Assembly (NCBI GenBank): GCA_030743445.1
Contig: JASLSL010000018.1
Coordinates: 1-7,425, forward strand
Reading direction: 5' to 3'
DNA length: 7,425 nucleotides
From: Alphaproteobacteria bacterium
GTDB taxonomy: Bacteria > Pseudomonadota > Alphaproteobacteria > UBA8366
This document shows positions 1-5,849 of the stretch, piece after piece. Position 1 is the first letter of the stretch, and the number at the start of each line of letters is the position of its first letter. The position numbers were made by a program, and so were the translations under genes. Under the pieces are notes generated by a model. It did not search any database. It had not been told where the DNA came from and saw only the letters and a program-made list of their open reading frames with translations.

Positions 1-388
1 TGCCGCTGTTCGCCGCCCGCGCCGCCTGCTCGTTCGGGAACGGGCTGACGAACTTGTCCGACGGCTTGGCCGGCCGCATCTTGACCTCGCCCTCCTCGTC
101 GGGCTCGGCCGGGACCTCGTACTCGGCGGCGAAGGCCTTGACTTGGTCTTCCGAATAGCCGAGCTCGGCGAGGTTGCGGTAGGCGACGTGGCGCAGGCCA
201 TGACACCCGGCGCAGACGTCCTTGTAGACTTGCAACCCGCGCTGTAAGGCGGGGCGCTCGAAGGTGCCGAAGATGCCCTGCCACGACCACGAATGCCTCG
301 GGATCGCAGCGCCTTCCGCGGCAAAGGCCCCGGCGTATGCGAACAACATCGCCGCGCCCGCGGCGGCGGAAAGGATGCGCCGGTTCAT
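1..388 (-). CDS. petC: Cytochrome c1, heme subunit of bc1 complex (5' part only)
   Basis: This is the N-terminal part of cytochrome c1, the membrane-anchored c-type cytochrome that takes electrons from the Rieske protein and passes them to soluble cytochrome c in the periplasm. About 129 codons are visible; the rest, including the distal Met heme ligand and C-terminal membrane anchor, lies beyond the left edge. My translation starts MNRRILSAAAGAAMLF, a Sec-type signal peptide ending near residue 24. The heme-attachment motif CAGCH is at residues 59-63, followed by GLRHVAYRNLAELG, which matches the c1 pattern in which CxxCHGLR is followed by the RxLAE-type segment. The start ATG (388-386) overlaps the petB stop codon as ATGA, so translational coupling is likely. 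No Shine-Dalgarno sequence of its own is needed to explain initiation. The family call is firm; full length cannot be judged. Confidence 0.95.
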   Translation of the reverse strand, partial: MNRRILSAAAGAAMLFAYAGAFAAEGAAIPRHSWSWQGIFGTFERPALQRGLQVYKDVCAGCHGLRHVAYRNLAELGYSEDQVKAFAAEYEVPAEPDEEGEVKMRPAKPSDKFVSPFPNEQAARAANSG

Positions 389-1680
389 GACGACTTCTCC
401 ATCTTGGCTGCAGAGGCGCCGCCGGGGTCGCCCGGAGGGGCCGAGCCGCCGCCTCCCGTCAACACCGGTTCGCTGATGCTCGCCGGCAGCGGTAAGGTTC
501 GCTCGAGCTTGCCGAGGACCGGCATCAGAATGAGGAAATGGATGAAGTAGTAGGCGGTCGCGGTGCGCCCGAGGATCAGCCACGCGCCCTCCGGCGGGTT
601 GGCGCCGCAGAAGCCGAGCAGGATCGTGTCGGCGACGAACACCCAGAACAACCACTTGTAGATCGGGCGGTACTTGGCGCTCCTGACCGGCGAGGTGTCG
701 AGCCAGGGCAACAGGAACAGCACGCCGACCGAGGCGAACATCGCGATCACGCCGGCCAGCTTTGCTGAAACGAACAGGATGTCGGGCACCGCCCGCAGGA
801 TCGCGTAGAACGGCAGGAAGTACCATTCCGGCACGATGTGCGGCGGCGTTTGCAACGGGTTCGCCTGGATGTAGTTGTCCGGGTGGCCCATGTAGTTCGG
901 CATGTAGAACACGAACCACGCGAACACCAGCAGGAACACGCCGAGCCCGACCGAGTCCTTGGCCGTGAAGTAGGGATGGAAGGGTACCGTGTCGCGCGGC
1001 GCTTCGACCTCGATGCCGTCCGGGTTGTTCGAGCCGGTGATGTGCAGCGCCACCACATGCAACGCCACGACGGCGAAGATCAGGAACGGGAACAGGTAGT
1101 GCAGCGAGTAGAACTTGTTGAGCGTCGGATTGTCGACCGCGAAGCCGCCCCACAGCCAGGTGACGATCCAATCGCCGATCAACGGGATCGCCGAGAACAA
1201 GTTGGTGATCACGGTCGCGGCCCAGAAGCTCATCTGGCCCCACGGCAGCACGTAGCCCATGAAGGCGGTGCCCATCATCAACAACAGGATGACGACGCCG
1301 AACATCCACAGAAGCTCGCGCGGCTTCCGGTAGGACCCGTAATAGAGCCCGCGGAACATGTGGATGTAGACCGCGAGGAAGAACATCGCGCCGCCGTTCA
1401 TGTGGATGTAGCGGATCAGCCAGCCGTAGTTCACGTCGCGCATGATGCGCTCGATGCTGTCGAAGGCGTAATCGACGTGCGGCGTGTAGAACATCGCCAG
1501 CATGATGCCGGTGACGATCATCACGACCAGCGCGATCGACGCCAGCGCCCCGAAGTTCCAGAGGTAGTTCAGGTTCTTCGGCATCGGGAACTGGTTGTAC
1601 TCGTGGTCCATGTAAGTGAAGACGGGCAGGCGCTCGTCGATCCACTTCACGACCGGATTCTTGAACTTGGTGTCGAACAT
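385..1680 (-). CDS. petB: Cytochrome b subunit of bc1 complex
   Basis: This 431-residue protein is the membrane core of ubiquinol:cytochrome c oxidoreductase, carrying hemes bL and bH and the Qo and Qi quinone sites. The four heme-ligand histidines are visible as two pairs spaced 14 apart: H93 (RYIHMNGG) and H107 (YIHMFRGLYYGSYR) in helix B, and H194 and H208 in helix D. H213 in ALHITGSNNP corresponds to the Qi-site histidine. The Qo-site PEWY motif is at 284-287, followed by FLPFYAILRAVPD. About eight hydrophobic segments are present, so N- and C-terminal domains are fused in one chain as in proteobacterial bc1 rather than split as in b6f. An unusual Gly/Pro/Ala-rich tail runs from about residue 405 to the end. 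The gene starts 11 bases after the petA stop, with GGGGGCGGG as the likely ribosome binding site. It overlaps petC by four bases. Confidence 0.98.
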   Translation of the reverse strand: MFDTKFKNPVVKWIDERLPVFTYMDHEYNQFPMPKNLNYLWNFGALASIALVVMIVTGIMLAMFYTPHVDYAFDSIERIMRDVNYGWLIRYIHMNGGAMFFLAVYIHMFRGLYYGSYRKPRELLWMFGVVILLLMMGTAFMGYVLPWGQMSFWAATVITNLFSAIPLIGDWIVTWLWGGFAVDNPTLNKFYSLHYLFPFLIFAVVALHVVALHITGSNNPDGIEVEAPRDTVPFHPYFTAKDSVGLGVFLLVFAWFVFYMPNYMGHPDNYIQANPLQTPPHIVPEWYFLPFYAILRAVPDILFVSAKLAGVIAMFASVGVLFLLPWLDTSPVRSAKYRPIYKWLFWVFVADTILLGFCGANPPEGAWLILGRTATAYYFIHFLILMPVLGKLERTLPLPASISEPVLTGGGGSAPPGDPGGASAAKMEKSS

Positions 1681-1691
1681 CAGCCCGCCCC

Positions 1692-2243
1692 CTAACCGAT
1701 CTTGACCATATTGTCGCCGGTGAAGGCGTATTGCGGTACTTCGAGGTTGCGTGGCGCCGGGCCCTTGCGGATGCGCCCGGAGGTATCGTAGTGCGAACCG
1801 TGGCAGGGGCAGAACCAGCCGCCGAATTCACCCTTCGGATCGCTCGCCTTCTGGCCCAGCGGCACACAGCCGAGATGGGTGCACACGCCGACCAGGATCA
1901 GCCATTCGGGCAGCTCGGCCCGGGCGGCGTCCTTCATCGGATCCTTCATGTCGGCCTCGTCGTCGGCCACCGCCTTGGTGATTTCGGCCTTGGTGCGGCG
2001 GCGGATGAAGACCGGCTTGCCGCGCCATTTGATGGTGATCGACTGGCCCTCCTCGATCGCGCTCAGATCGACCTCGATCGACGCCAGCGCCAGCACGTCG
2101 GCGGCCGGGTTCATCATGTCGATCAACGGCCATGCGAAGGCCGCGGCGCCGGCGGCGCTGACCGCTCCGGTCGCCAAATAGAGGAAATCGCGTCGTGACG
2201 TTTCGTCTTCGCCGGTTTCCGGCGATTCAGTGGTATCGGTCAT
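1692..2243 (-). CDS. petA: Rieske iron-sulfur subunit of bc1 complex
   Basis: This 183-residue protein is the Rieske [2Fe-2S] subunit that takes the first electron from ubiquinol at the Qo site and carries it to cytochrome c1. A twin-arginine signal-anchor is visible: SRRDFL at residues 16-21, then a hydrophobic stretch to about 41, giving a single N-terminal membrane anchor and a periplasmic head. The cluster-binding boxes are CTHLGC (121-126; ligands C121 and H123) and CPCHGSHYD (145-153; ligands C145 and H148). C126 and C147 would form the usual disulfide. S150 and Y152 are the residues known in this family to raise the redox potential, as expected for a ubiquinol-oxidising enzyme. The insertion with DPMKDAARAELPEW just before the first box resembles other alphaproteobacterial Rieske proteins. 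The ATG is preceded by a G-rich Shine-Dalgarno (GGGGGG). It is first in the petABC operon. Confidence 0.98.
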   Translation of the reverse strand: MTDTTESPETGEDETSRRDFLYLATGAVSAAGAAAFAWPLIDMMNPAADVLALASIEVDLSAIEEGQSITIKWRGKPVFIRRRTKAEITKAVADDEADMKDPMKDAARAELPEWLILVGVCTHLGCVPLGQKASDPKGEFGGWFCPCHGSHYDTSGRIRKGPAPRNLEVPQYAFTGDNMVKIG

Positions 2244-2245
2244 GA

Positions 2246-2322
2246 CCCCCCACCGGGTTCAGTGATGAAGTCCCAAGCCACTGGGACCGCGCACAAATCA
2301 AATCTTTGCCCGCCACCGGGTT
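2246..2322. repeat. Spaced imperfect direct repeat in pet/trmL control region
   Basis: The 14-mer at 2246-2259 (CCCCCCACCGGGTT) recurs at 2309-2322 with one mismatch (CCCGCCACCGGGTT), and 10 bases are identical without interruption. The offset is 63 bases, close to six helical turns. A shorter CAGTGAT also occurs twice nearby (2260-2266 and 2330-2336). The left copy overlaps the G-rich petA ribosome binding site on the minus strand, so part of the similarity may have another cause. Function is unknown. Confidence 0.4.
2270..2287 (-). promoter_or_regulatory. Inverted repeat in petA leader
   Basis: A perfect 6-bp inverted repeat, GTCCCA and TGGGAC, is separated by 6 bases. It sits 26 bases upstream of the petA ATG and downstream of the predicted petABC promoter. 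It could fold as an RNA hairpin in the leader or act as an operator. There is no T-run after it, so it does not look like an intrinsic terminator. Confidence 0.4.
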
Positions 2323-2351
2323 TGCGCCACAGTGATCAGGCGACCGTCGTT

Positions 2352-2380
2352 CGTATAATGCAAATTTGGCCGCTAGGCAA
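2352..2380 (-). promoter_or_regulatory. Predicted promoter of petABC operon
   Basis: Read on the minus strand there is a -35-like TTGCCT (2375-2380), a 17-base spacer, and a -10-like TATACG (2352-2357). This would start transcription near 2345 and give petA a leader of about 100 bases. The hexamers and spacing fit a sigma-70-type promoter, but this is inferred from sequence only. Confidence 0.5.
2354..2359 (+). promoter_or_regulatory. Predicted -10 element for trmL-hemF operon
   Basis: A perfect TATAAT lies 48 bases before the trmL start codon, placing the transcription start near 2366. No convincing -35 element is seen at 16-18 bases upstream (the 17-base position reads AGTGAT), nor an extended -10 TGn. 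If it is used, an activator may help. It shares bases with the -10 box predicted for petABC on the other strand. Confidence 0.4.
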
Positions 2381-2407
2381 AGCCCACGTTAACAAAATGG
2401 CGGAATT

Positions 2408-2872
2408 ATGCGCCTTGCACTCTATCAGCCGGACATACCGCAGAACGCCGGCGCCATGCTGCGCTTGGGTGCGTGCTTGGGGGTCGCGGTCGATATCGTA
2501 GGCCCCTGCGGCTTCGTGTGGTCGGATCGGCGCCTGAAACGCGCGGGAATGGACTATTTGGACCGGGTCGATTACCGGCGCCACGACGCGTGGGAAGACT
2601 TCGCTGCCGGATGCGAGGGCCGGCTGGTGCTGCTGACGACGACCGCCGACATGGCTTACACCGACTTCGACTATGACCGCCAGGACGTGCTGCTGGTCGG
2701 CCGGGAAAGCGCCGGGGTGCCGCCGGAAATCGCCGCCGCCGCGGCGGCCCGGGTCCGGATTCCCATGACCCCCGGGACACGCTCGCTGAATGTTGCGCTC
2801 GCCGCCGCGATGGTGTTGGGTGAGGCGCTGCGCCAGACCGGGGCATACCCCGGCGGTGGGGGAGACGAATGA
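2408..2872 (+). CDS. trmL: tRNA (cytidine(34)-2'-O)-methyltransferase TrmL
   Basis: This 154-residue protein belongs to the SPOUT (trefoil-knot) RNA methyltransferases and matches TrmL, which uses S-adenosylmethionine to methylate the 2'-hydroxyl of the wobble nucleotide of certain leucine tRNAs. The N-terminus carries YQPDIPQNAGAMLRL (6-20), with IPQN at 10-13 as in E. coli TrmL (IPPN). GFVWSDRRLKRAGMDY (35-50) is another strongly conserved block. The cofactor-binding knot is formed by LVGRESAGVP (96-105), RIPM (117-120) and TRSLNVA (124-130), the usual SPOUT motifs. Length is that of the minimal SPOUT domain without extra RNA-binding domains. The ATG has only a modest Shine-Dalgarno (GGCGGA, 2399-2404). 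The stop overlaps the hemF start as ATGA, indicating coupled translation with the heme gene. Confidence 0.93.
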   Translation: MRLALYQPDIPQNAGAMLRLGACLGVAVDIVGPCGFVWSDRRLKRAGMDYLDRVDYRRHDAWEDFAAGCEGRLVLLTTTADMAYTDFDYDRQDVLLVGRESAGVPPEIAAAAAARVRIPMTPGTRSLNVALAAAMVLGEALRQTGAYPGGGGDE

Positions 2873-3726
2873 GCCAGGAAGACCGCAAAACCCGCGCACA
2901 GGCTTGGTTCGAGGCGCTGCGCGACGACATCTGCGCCGCCTTCGAAGCGCTCGAGGACGCGATCGAGGGACCGTACGGGGATCGCGCGGCGGGCCGGTTC
3001 GAGCGGCGCGAATGGCAGCGTCCCAGCGACCGGGTGGACGGCGGCGGCGGCGTCATGTCGGTCATGCACGGCCGCGTCTTCGAGAAGGTCGGGGTCAACG
3101 TCTCGACCGTCTTCGGCGAGTTTTCCGAGGAGTTCCGAAGCGAGATTCCCGGCGCCGACGAGGATCCCCGGTTTTGGGCCAGCGGCATTTCGCTGGTCGC
3201 GCACATGCAGTCGCCGCTGGTGCCGGCGGTGCATATGAACACCCGCTTTATCGTCACCTCCAAGAGCTGGTTCGGCGGCGGCGCCGATCTCACCCCGATG
3301 GTTCCCGACGACGACGATACGGCCGCCTTCCACGCCGCCTTCAAGGCCGCATGCGACGCCCACGACCCGGATTACTATCCGAAATTCAAGAAATGGTGCG
3401 ACGAGTATTTTTTCCTCAAGCACCGCGACGAGCCGCGCGGTGTCGGCGGGATTTTTTACGACTACCTCGACACCGACGACTGGGAGGCCGACCTCGCCTT
3501 CACCCGGGACGTCGGCCGCGCGTTTCTCGACGCCTATCCGCCGATCGTGCGCCGCCACATGAACGACCCGTGGAGCGACGAGCAGCGCCAGCACCAGTTG
3601 GTGCGCCGCGGCCGTTACGTCGAGTTCAACCTGCTCTACGACCGCGGCACCAAATTCGGACTGATGACGGGCGGCAATTCCGAGGCCATACTGATGTCGT
3701 TGCCGCCGGAGGTGCGCTGGCCCTAG
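2869..3726 (+). CDS. hemF: Oxygen-dependent coproporphyrinogen III oxidase
   Basis: This 285-residue cytoplasmic enzyme carries out the aerobic oxidative decarboxylation of coproporphyrinogen III to protoporphyrinogen IX, the third-last step of protoheme synthesis. The family signature is clear: KKWCDEYFFLKHRDEPRG at 174-191, leading into GVGGIFYD. Conserved histidines known to matter in HemF are seen at H112 (SLVAH), H122 (VHMNTRF), H155 and H185 (LKHRDE). WFGGGADLTP (134-143) and GRYVEFNLLYDRGTKFGL (248-265) are further conserved blocks. The chain ends at ILMSLPPEVRWP, roughly 25 residues earlier than E. coli HemF. I recall the same short ending in other alphaproteobacterial HemF proteins, so this looks lineage-typical, not damaged. 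The start has GGAG four bases upstream and overlaps the trmL stop. Its position opposite petABC fits joint demand for heme in aerobic respiration. Confidence 0.97.
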   Translation: MSQEDRKTRAQAWFEALRDDICAAFEALEDAIEGPYGDRAAGRFERREWQRPSDRVDGGGGVMSVMHGRVFEKVGVNVSTVFGEFSEEFRSEIPGADEDPRFWASGISLVAHMQSPLVPAVHMNTRFIVTSKSWFGGGADLTPMVPDDDDTAAFHAAFKAACDAHDPDYYPKFKKWCDEYFFLKHRDEPRGVGGIFYDYLDTDDWEADLAFTRDVGRAFLDAYPPIVRRHMNDPWSDEQRQHQLVRRGRYVEFNLLYDRGTKFGLMTGGNSEAILMSLPPEVRWP

Positions 3727-3763
3727 GCCGGCGGCACGCCAAGGATAAAGAGGAGCCCCCGCC

Positions 3764-4312
3764 ATGAGGCCTGCAATTTCACGTACGTCCCTGCTCGCCG
3801 TACTCGCCCTGATCGTCCTGGTGTCGCCGGCGCGCGCCCAGGACCTGTCGATCGCGGCGTTCTTCGGCACCTTCAAGGGCGGCGGCGTCGCCGAGAACCG
3901 GGATAGCATCTATTTCGGCGTCACGGTGCGCGACTTCGACGTTTCGATCCGGCCGGCCGGCAACGGCTTCTCGGTCGAGTGGGCGACGATCATCCGCAAG
4001 GGCGGCGACCCGAACAACCCCACCGTCCGGCGCAAGACGCAGACCGCGACCTTCGTCGCCACCGGCCAGCCCGGCGTCTACCGCGCGACCGACCACGCCG
4101 ATCCCCTGAGCGGCGGCCGCTACGCCTGGGCCCGGCTCGAAGGATCGACCCTGATGGTCTACATCATGACGATCGACGCCAAGGGTCGCTATTCGATCCA
4201 GAGCTATTCGCGCACCCTGCACCCGTCGGGCATGGACTTCGTCTTCCAGCGCATCCGCGACGGCGACGAGTTGCGCACGGTCAAGGGCAAGCTGATCAAA
4301 TACGCCCAGTAG
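3764..4312 (+). CDS. Exported protein of unknown function
   Basis: I do not recognise this 182-residue protein. It begins with a typical Sec signal peptide: basic MRPAISR, a hydrophobic core at about residues 9-20, and SPARA before a likely cleavage after residue 25 (ARA then QDLS). There is no lipobox cysteine, and no cysteine in the mature part, so it is probably a soluble periplasmic or secreted protein of about 157 residues. The mature chain has alternating beta-type segments such as SIYFGVTVRDFDVSIRP, GFSVEWATIIR, TATFVATGQPGVYRA and TLMVYIMTIDAKGRYSIQSY, suggesting an all-beta fold of the lipocalin-like or beta-barrel kind, which is inference. A strong Shine-Dalgarno AGAGGAG (3749-3755) lies 8 bases before the ATG. 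It follows hemF by 37 bases, so co-transcription is likely, though that alone does not prove a role in heme metabolism. Base composition resembles its neighbours. Confidence 0.85.
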   Translation: MRPAISRTSLLAVLALIVLVSPARAQDLSIAAFFGTFKGGGVAENRDSIYFGVTVRDFDVSIRPAGNGFSVEWATIIRKGGDPNNPTVRRKTQTATFVATGQPGVYRATDHADPLSGGRYAWARLEGSTLMVYIMTIDAKGRYSIQSYSRTLHPSGMDFVFQRIRDGDELRTVKGKLIKYAQ

Positions 4313-4326
4313 GGCAGTAGGGAAGT

Positions 4327-5541
4327 TCACGCGCGTGAGACCAAATCTTCGAGCCGCTTGAGGCAGGCGGCGCGGTCGGCGCCGAAGTCGCCCGCGATCC
4401 ACCAATCCTCGACCGCGCGAAGCGCCGCGCCGACCTCGGGTCCGGATTCGATGCCCGCCGCCACCGCATCCTTGCCCGAGAGCGGGAACGCCGGCACCGC
4501 CCACACCGCCATATCCGCCACCAATTCGCGCCATCCATCGCCGTCATCGGCGCCGGCCCAAGCGATCATCGCCAGATCGGCAATGGTCCCGCGGCCAAGG
4601 CGGTAGGCGGCTTCGCGCCACGCCTGGGCCTCCATTTTCGGCCCAAGGTCGAGGTTGCTCTCCGCCACGGCGACGAGACGATCCCGCTCCACGTTCGACA
4701 ACCGCAGCCGTTCGGCGACCGCCCGCGCGGTCCCAGCGTCGACCGCCAACAGCGCCGCCAAGCGCAATATCGGGTCCGGTGCGGCGCCGAGCTCTGCCTC
4801 GATTCGCACCACGTTCCCCAACCGCCCGACCTCCGTCGCTTCGGGCAGGAAATTCGCCAACACCCTTTCCTCCCCCATCAACGTCACGACGGTTGCCGGA
4901 TCGGGGGCGCCCAGCAAGCGGAGCAATTCGGCGCGCACCCGCTCGGCCGAGAGACCGGGAAGACGTGGCGCCATCTCGCGGCAGGCGGCGAGCGAATCCA
5001 GGTCCGGCGGCGGTGATCCGTACTCGGCGTAGAACCGGAACCAGCGCAAGAGGCGCAGCACGTCCTCTTCTATTCGCCGCCGCGGGTCGCCGACGAAGCG
5101 GATGCGCCCGGCGTGCAAGTCCGCTTCCCCGTCGAAGGGATCGTAGAGCGTGCCGTCGGGCGCGAGCGACAGCGCGTTGATGGTGAGATCTCGGCGCGCC
5201 GCATCCGCTACCCAGTCGTCGGTGAATTCGACCGTGGCGTGGCGTCCGTCGGTTTCGATGTCGCGCCTCAGGGTCGTGATCTCGAAGGGTTGGCCCCCGA
5301 CCACGGCGGTCACCGTGCCGTGCTCGATCCCTGTCGGCACCGCCTTGATCTCCGCCGCCTCCAAGAGCTCGATGACGCGCTCGGGCGGGGCGTCGGTCGC
5401 GATGTCGATGTCCTTGACCGGCCGACCCAGGAGCGCATCGCGCACACAGCCGCCGACGAAGCGCACCGCCGCACCGCCGGCCGTCAACGCTTCCATCACT
5501 CGCCTGGTATCGGCTGCGCTCATCCAGGGCTGCCGGTCCAT
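4327..5541 (-). CDS. cca: CCA-adding tRNA nucleotidyltransferase (class II)
   Basis: This 404-residue enzyme builds or repairs the 3'-terminal CCA of tRNAs, or adds only part of it, without a nucleic acid template. The class II polymerase-beta-like head is clear. GGCVRD (30-35) is the nucleotide-binding turn and D44 and D46 in KDIDIATD are the catalytic metal ligands. RRDLTINAL (116-124) and EEDVLRLLRWFRF (158-170, with the EDxxRxxR nucleobase-recognition pattern) follow. The remainder is the helical neck, body and tail. No HD phosphohydrolase domain is evident. The frame is open further upstream, but the extension is the out-of-frame shadow of the DUF6111 gene. I chose the ATG at 5541 because GGAGG lies five bases before it. 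An ATG at 5553 (four residues more) has AGGG only two bases away and is less likely. It is last in its operon. Confidence 0.93.
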   Translation of the reverse strand: MDRQPWMSAADTRRVMEALTAGGAAVRFVGGCVRDALLGRPVKDIDIATDAPPERVIELLEAAEIKAVPTGIEHGTVTAVVGGQPFEITTLRRDIETDGRHATVEFTDDWVADAARRDLTINALSLAPDGTLYDPFDGEADLHAGRIRFVGDPRRRIEEDVLRLLRWFRFYAEYGSPPPDLDSLAACREMAPRLPGLSAERVRAELLRLLGAPDPATVVTLMGEERVLANFLPEATEVGRLGNVVRIEAELGAAPDPILRLAALLAVDAGTARAVAERLRLSNVERDRLVAVAESNLDLGPKMEAQAWREAAYRLGRGTIADLAMIAWAGADDGDGWRELVADMAVWAVPAFPLSGKDAVAAGIESGPEVGAALRAVEDWWIAGDFGADRAACLKRLEDLVSRA

Positions 5542-5546
5542 GTCCG

Positions 5547-5551
5547 CCTCC
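5547..5551 (-). promoter_or_regulatory. Ribosome binding site deciding the cca start
   Basis: GGAGG on the minus strand is followed by a five-base spacer (CGGAC) and the ATG at 5541-5539. It favours this start over the in-frame ATG at 5553, whose first codons contain this very GGAGG. Confidence 0.6.
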
Positions 5552-5564
5552 ATGACCCTAGTGG

Positions 5565-5849
5565 CTAACGCTTGAAGCCGCCCGGCACCTTCTTGCCGTC
5601 CTCGAAACGCGGCGACTCGTAGGTCCCGCCGGGTTTCTCGCGCCACACCATGGTCGAGGTCACCAGCGTCGCGGCGACCAACACCACCCCGGCGACACTG
5701 AGCCAGACCCACGGCATTTCCTGCCAACCGAAGGGGTCGACGTCCTCGCCGGCCGCCGCCTTGCGCCGGCGCGCCCACCACAGCCAGATGCCGTACATCA
5801 CGAAGGGCGCGATCAACGGCAGGAAGATGGTGATCAACCGGCGGGTCAT
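5565..5849 (-). CDS. DUF6111-type small membrane protein
   Basis: This 94-residue protein has two predicted membrane helices: residues 5-25 (LITIFLPLIAPFVMYGIWLW) and about 46-67 (PWVWLSVAGVVLVAATLV). They are separated by a loop with basic ARRRK (26-30) and then acidic and aromatic residues (EDVDPFGWQEMPW). A short polar tail ends VPGGFKR. Size, layout and position between a NUDIX hydrolase and cca match the alphaproteobacterial DUF6111 family as I remember it, whose function is unknown. The open frame extends further upstream, but the start at 5849 overlaps the NUDIX stop codon as ATGA and gives the hydrophobic N-terminus directly. The cca start is 23 bases after its stop. The tight overlap implies translation coupled to the NUDIX gene. 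The RRRK after helix 1 suggests that loop is cytoplasmic. Confidence 0.8.
   Translation of the reverse strand: MTRRLITIFLPLIAPFVMYGIWLWWARRRKAAAGEDVDPFGWQEMPWVWLSVAGVVLVAATLVTSTMVWREKPGGTYESPRFEDGKKVPGGFKR

Noticed and set aside
838..1695. Long plus-strand open frame (285 codons) antisense to cytochrome b
   Set aside because: Its translation is a low-complexity mix rich in Arg, His, Val, Glu and Asp, as expected from reading a GC-rich gene backwards. The minus-strand gene has every cytochrome b motif.
2389..2400. GTTAAC near the trmL start as a CtrA-type site
   Set aside because: Only one half-site resembles the alphaproteobacterial TTAA-N7-TTAA pattern; no second half is found at the right distance.
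3700..3763. Possible C-terminal truncation or frameshift of hemF
   Set aside because: The bases after the stop do not encode the missing HemF tail in any frame, and an ending in PPxVxWP is, as I recall, usual for alphaproteobacterial HemF.
2790..3767. Plus-strand open frame of 325 codons out of frame with hemF
   Set aside because: It is extremely Arg- and Pro-rich and overlaps the well supported hemF frame; a shadow.
2671..3909. Minus-strand open frame of 412 codons across hemF
   Set aside because: It covers trmL, hemF and the next gene antisense, has no recognisable domain, and is explained by the scarcity of stop codons in GC-rich DNA.
4304..4315. GCCC-AGTA-GGGC as an intrinsic terminator
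   Set aside because: The stem is only four base pairs and no T-run follows on either strand.
3779..4534. Minus-strand open frame of 251 codons opposite the exported protein gene
   Set aside because: Its composition is dominated by Gly, Arg and Ala, it overlaps two better supported genes, and it has no plausible ribosome binding site or domain.
5542..5781. N-terminal extension of cca by 80 residues
   Set aside because: The added residues are Gly/Arg-rich, lie within the DUF6111 gene in another frame, and precede a normal CCA-transferase start that has its own GGAGG.
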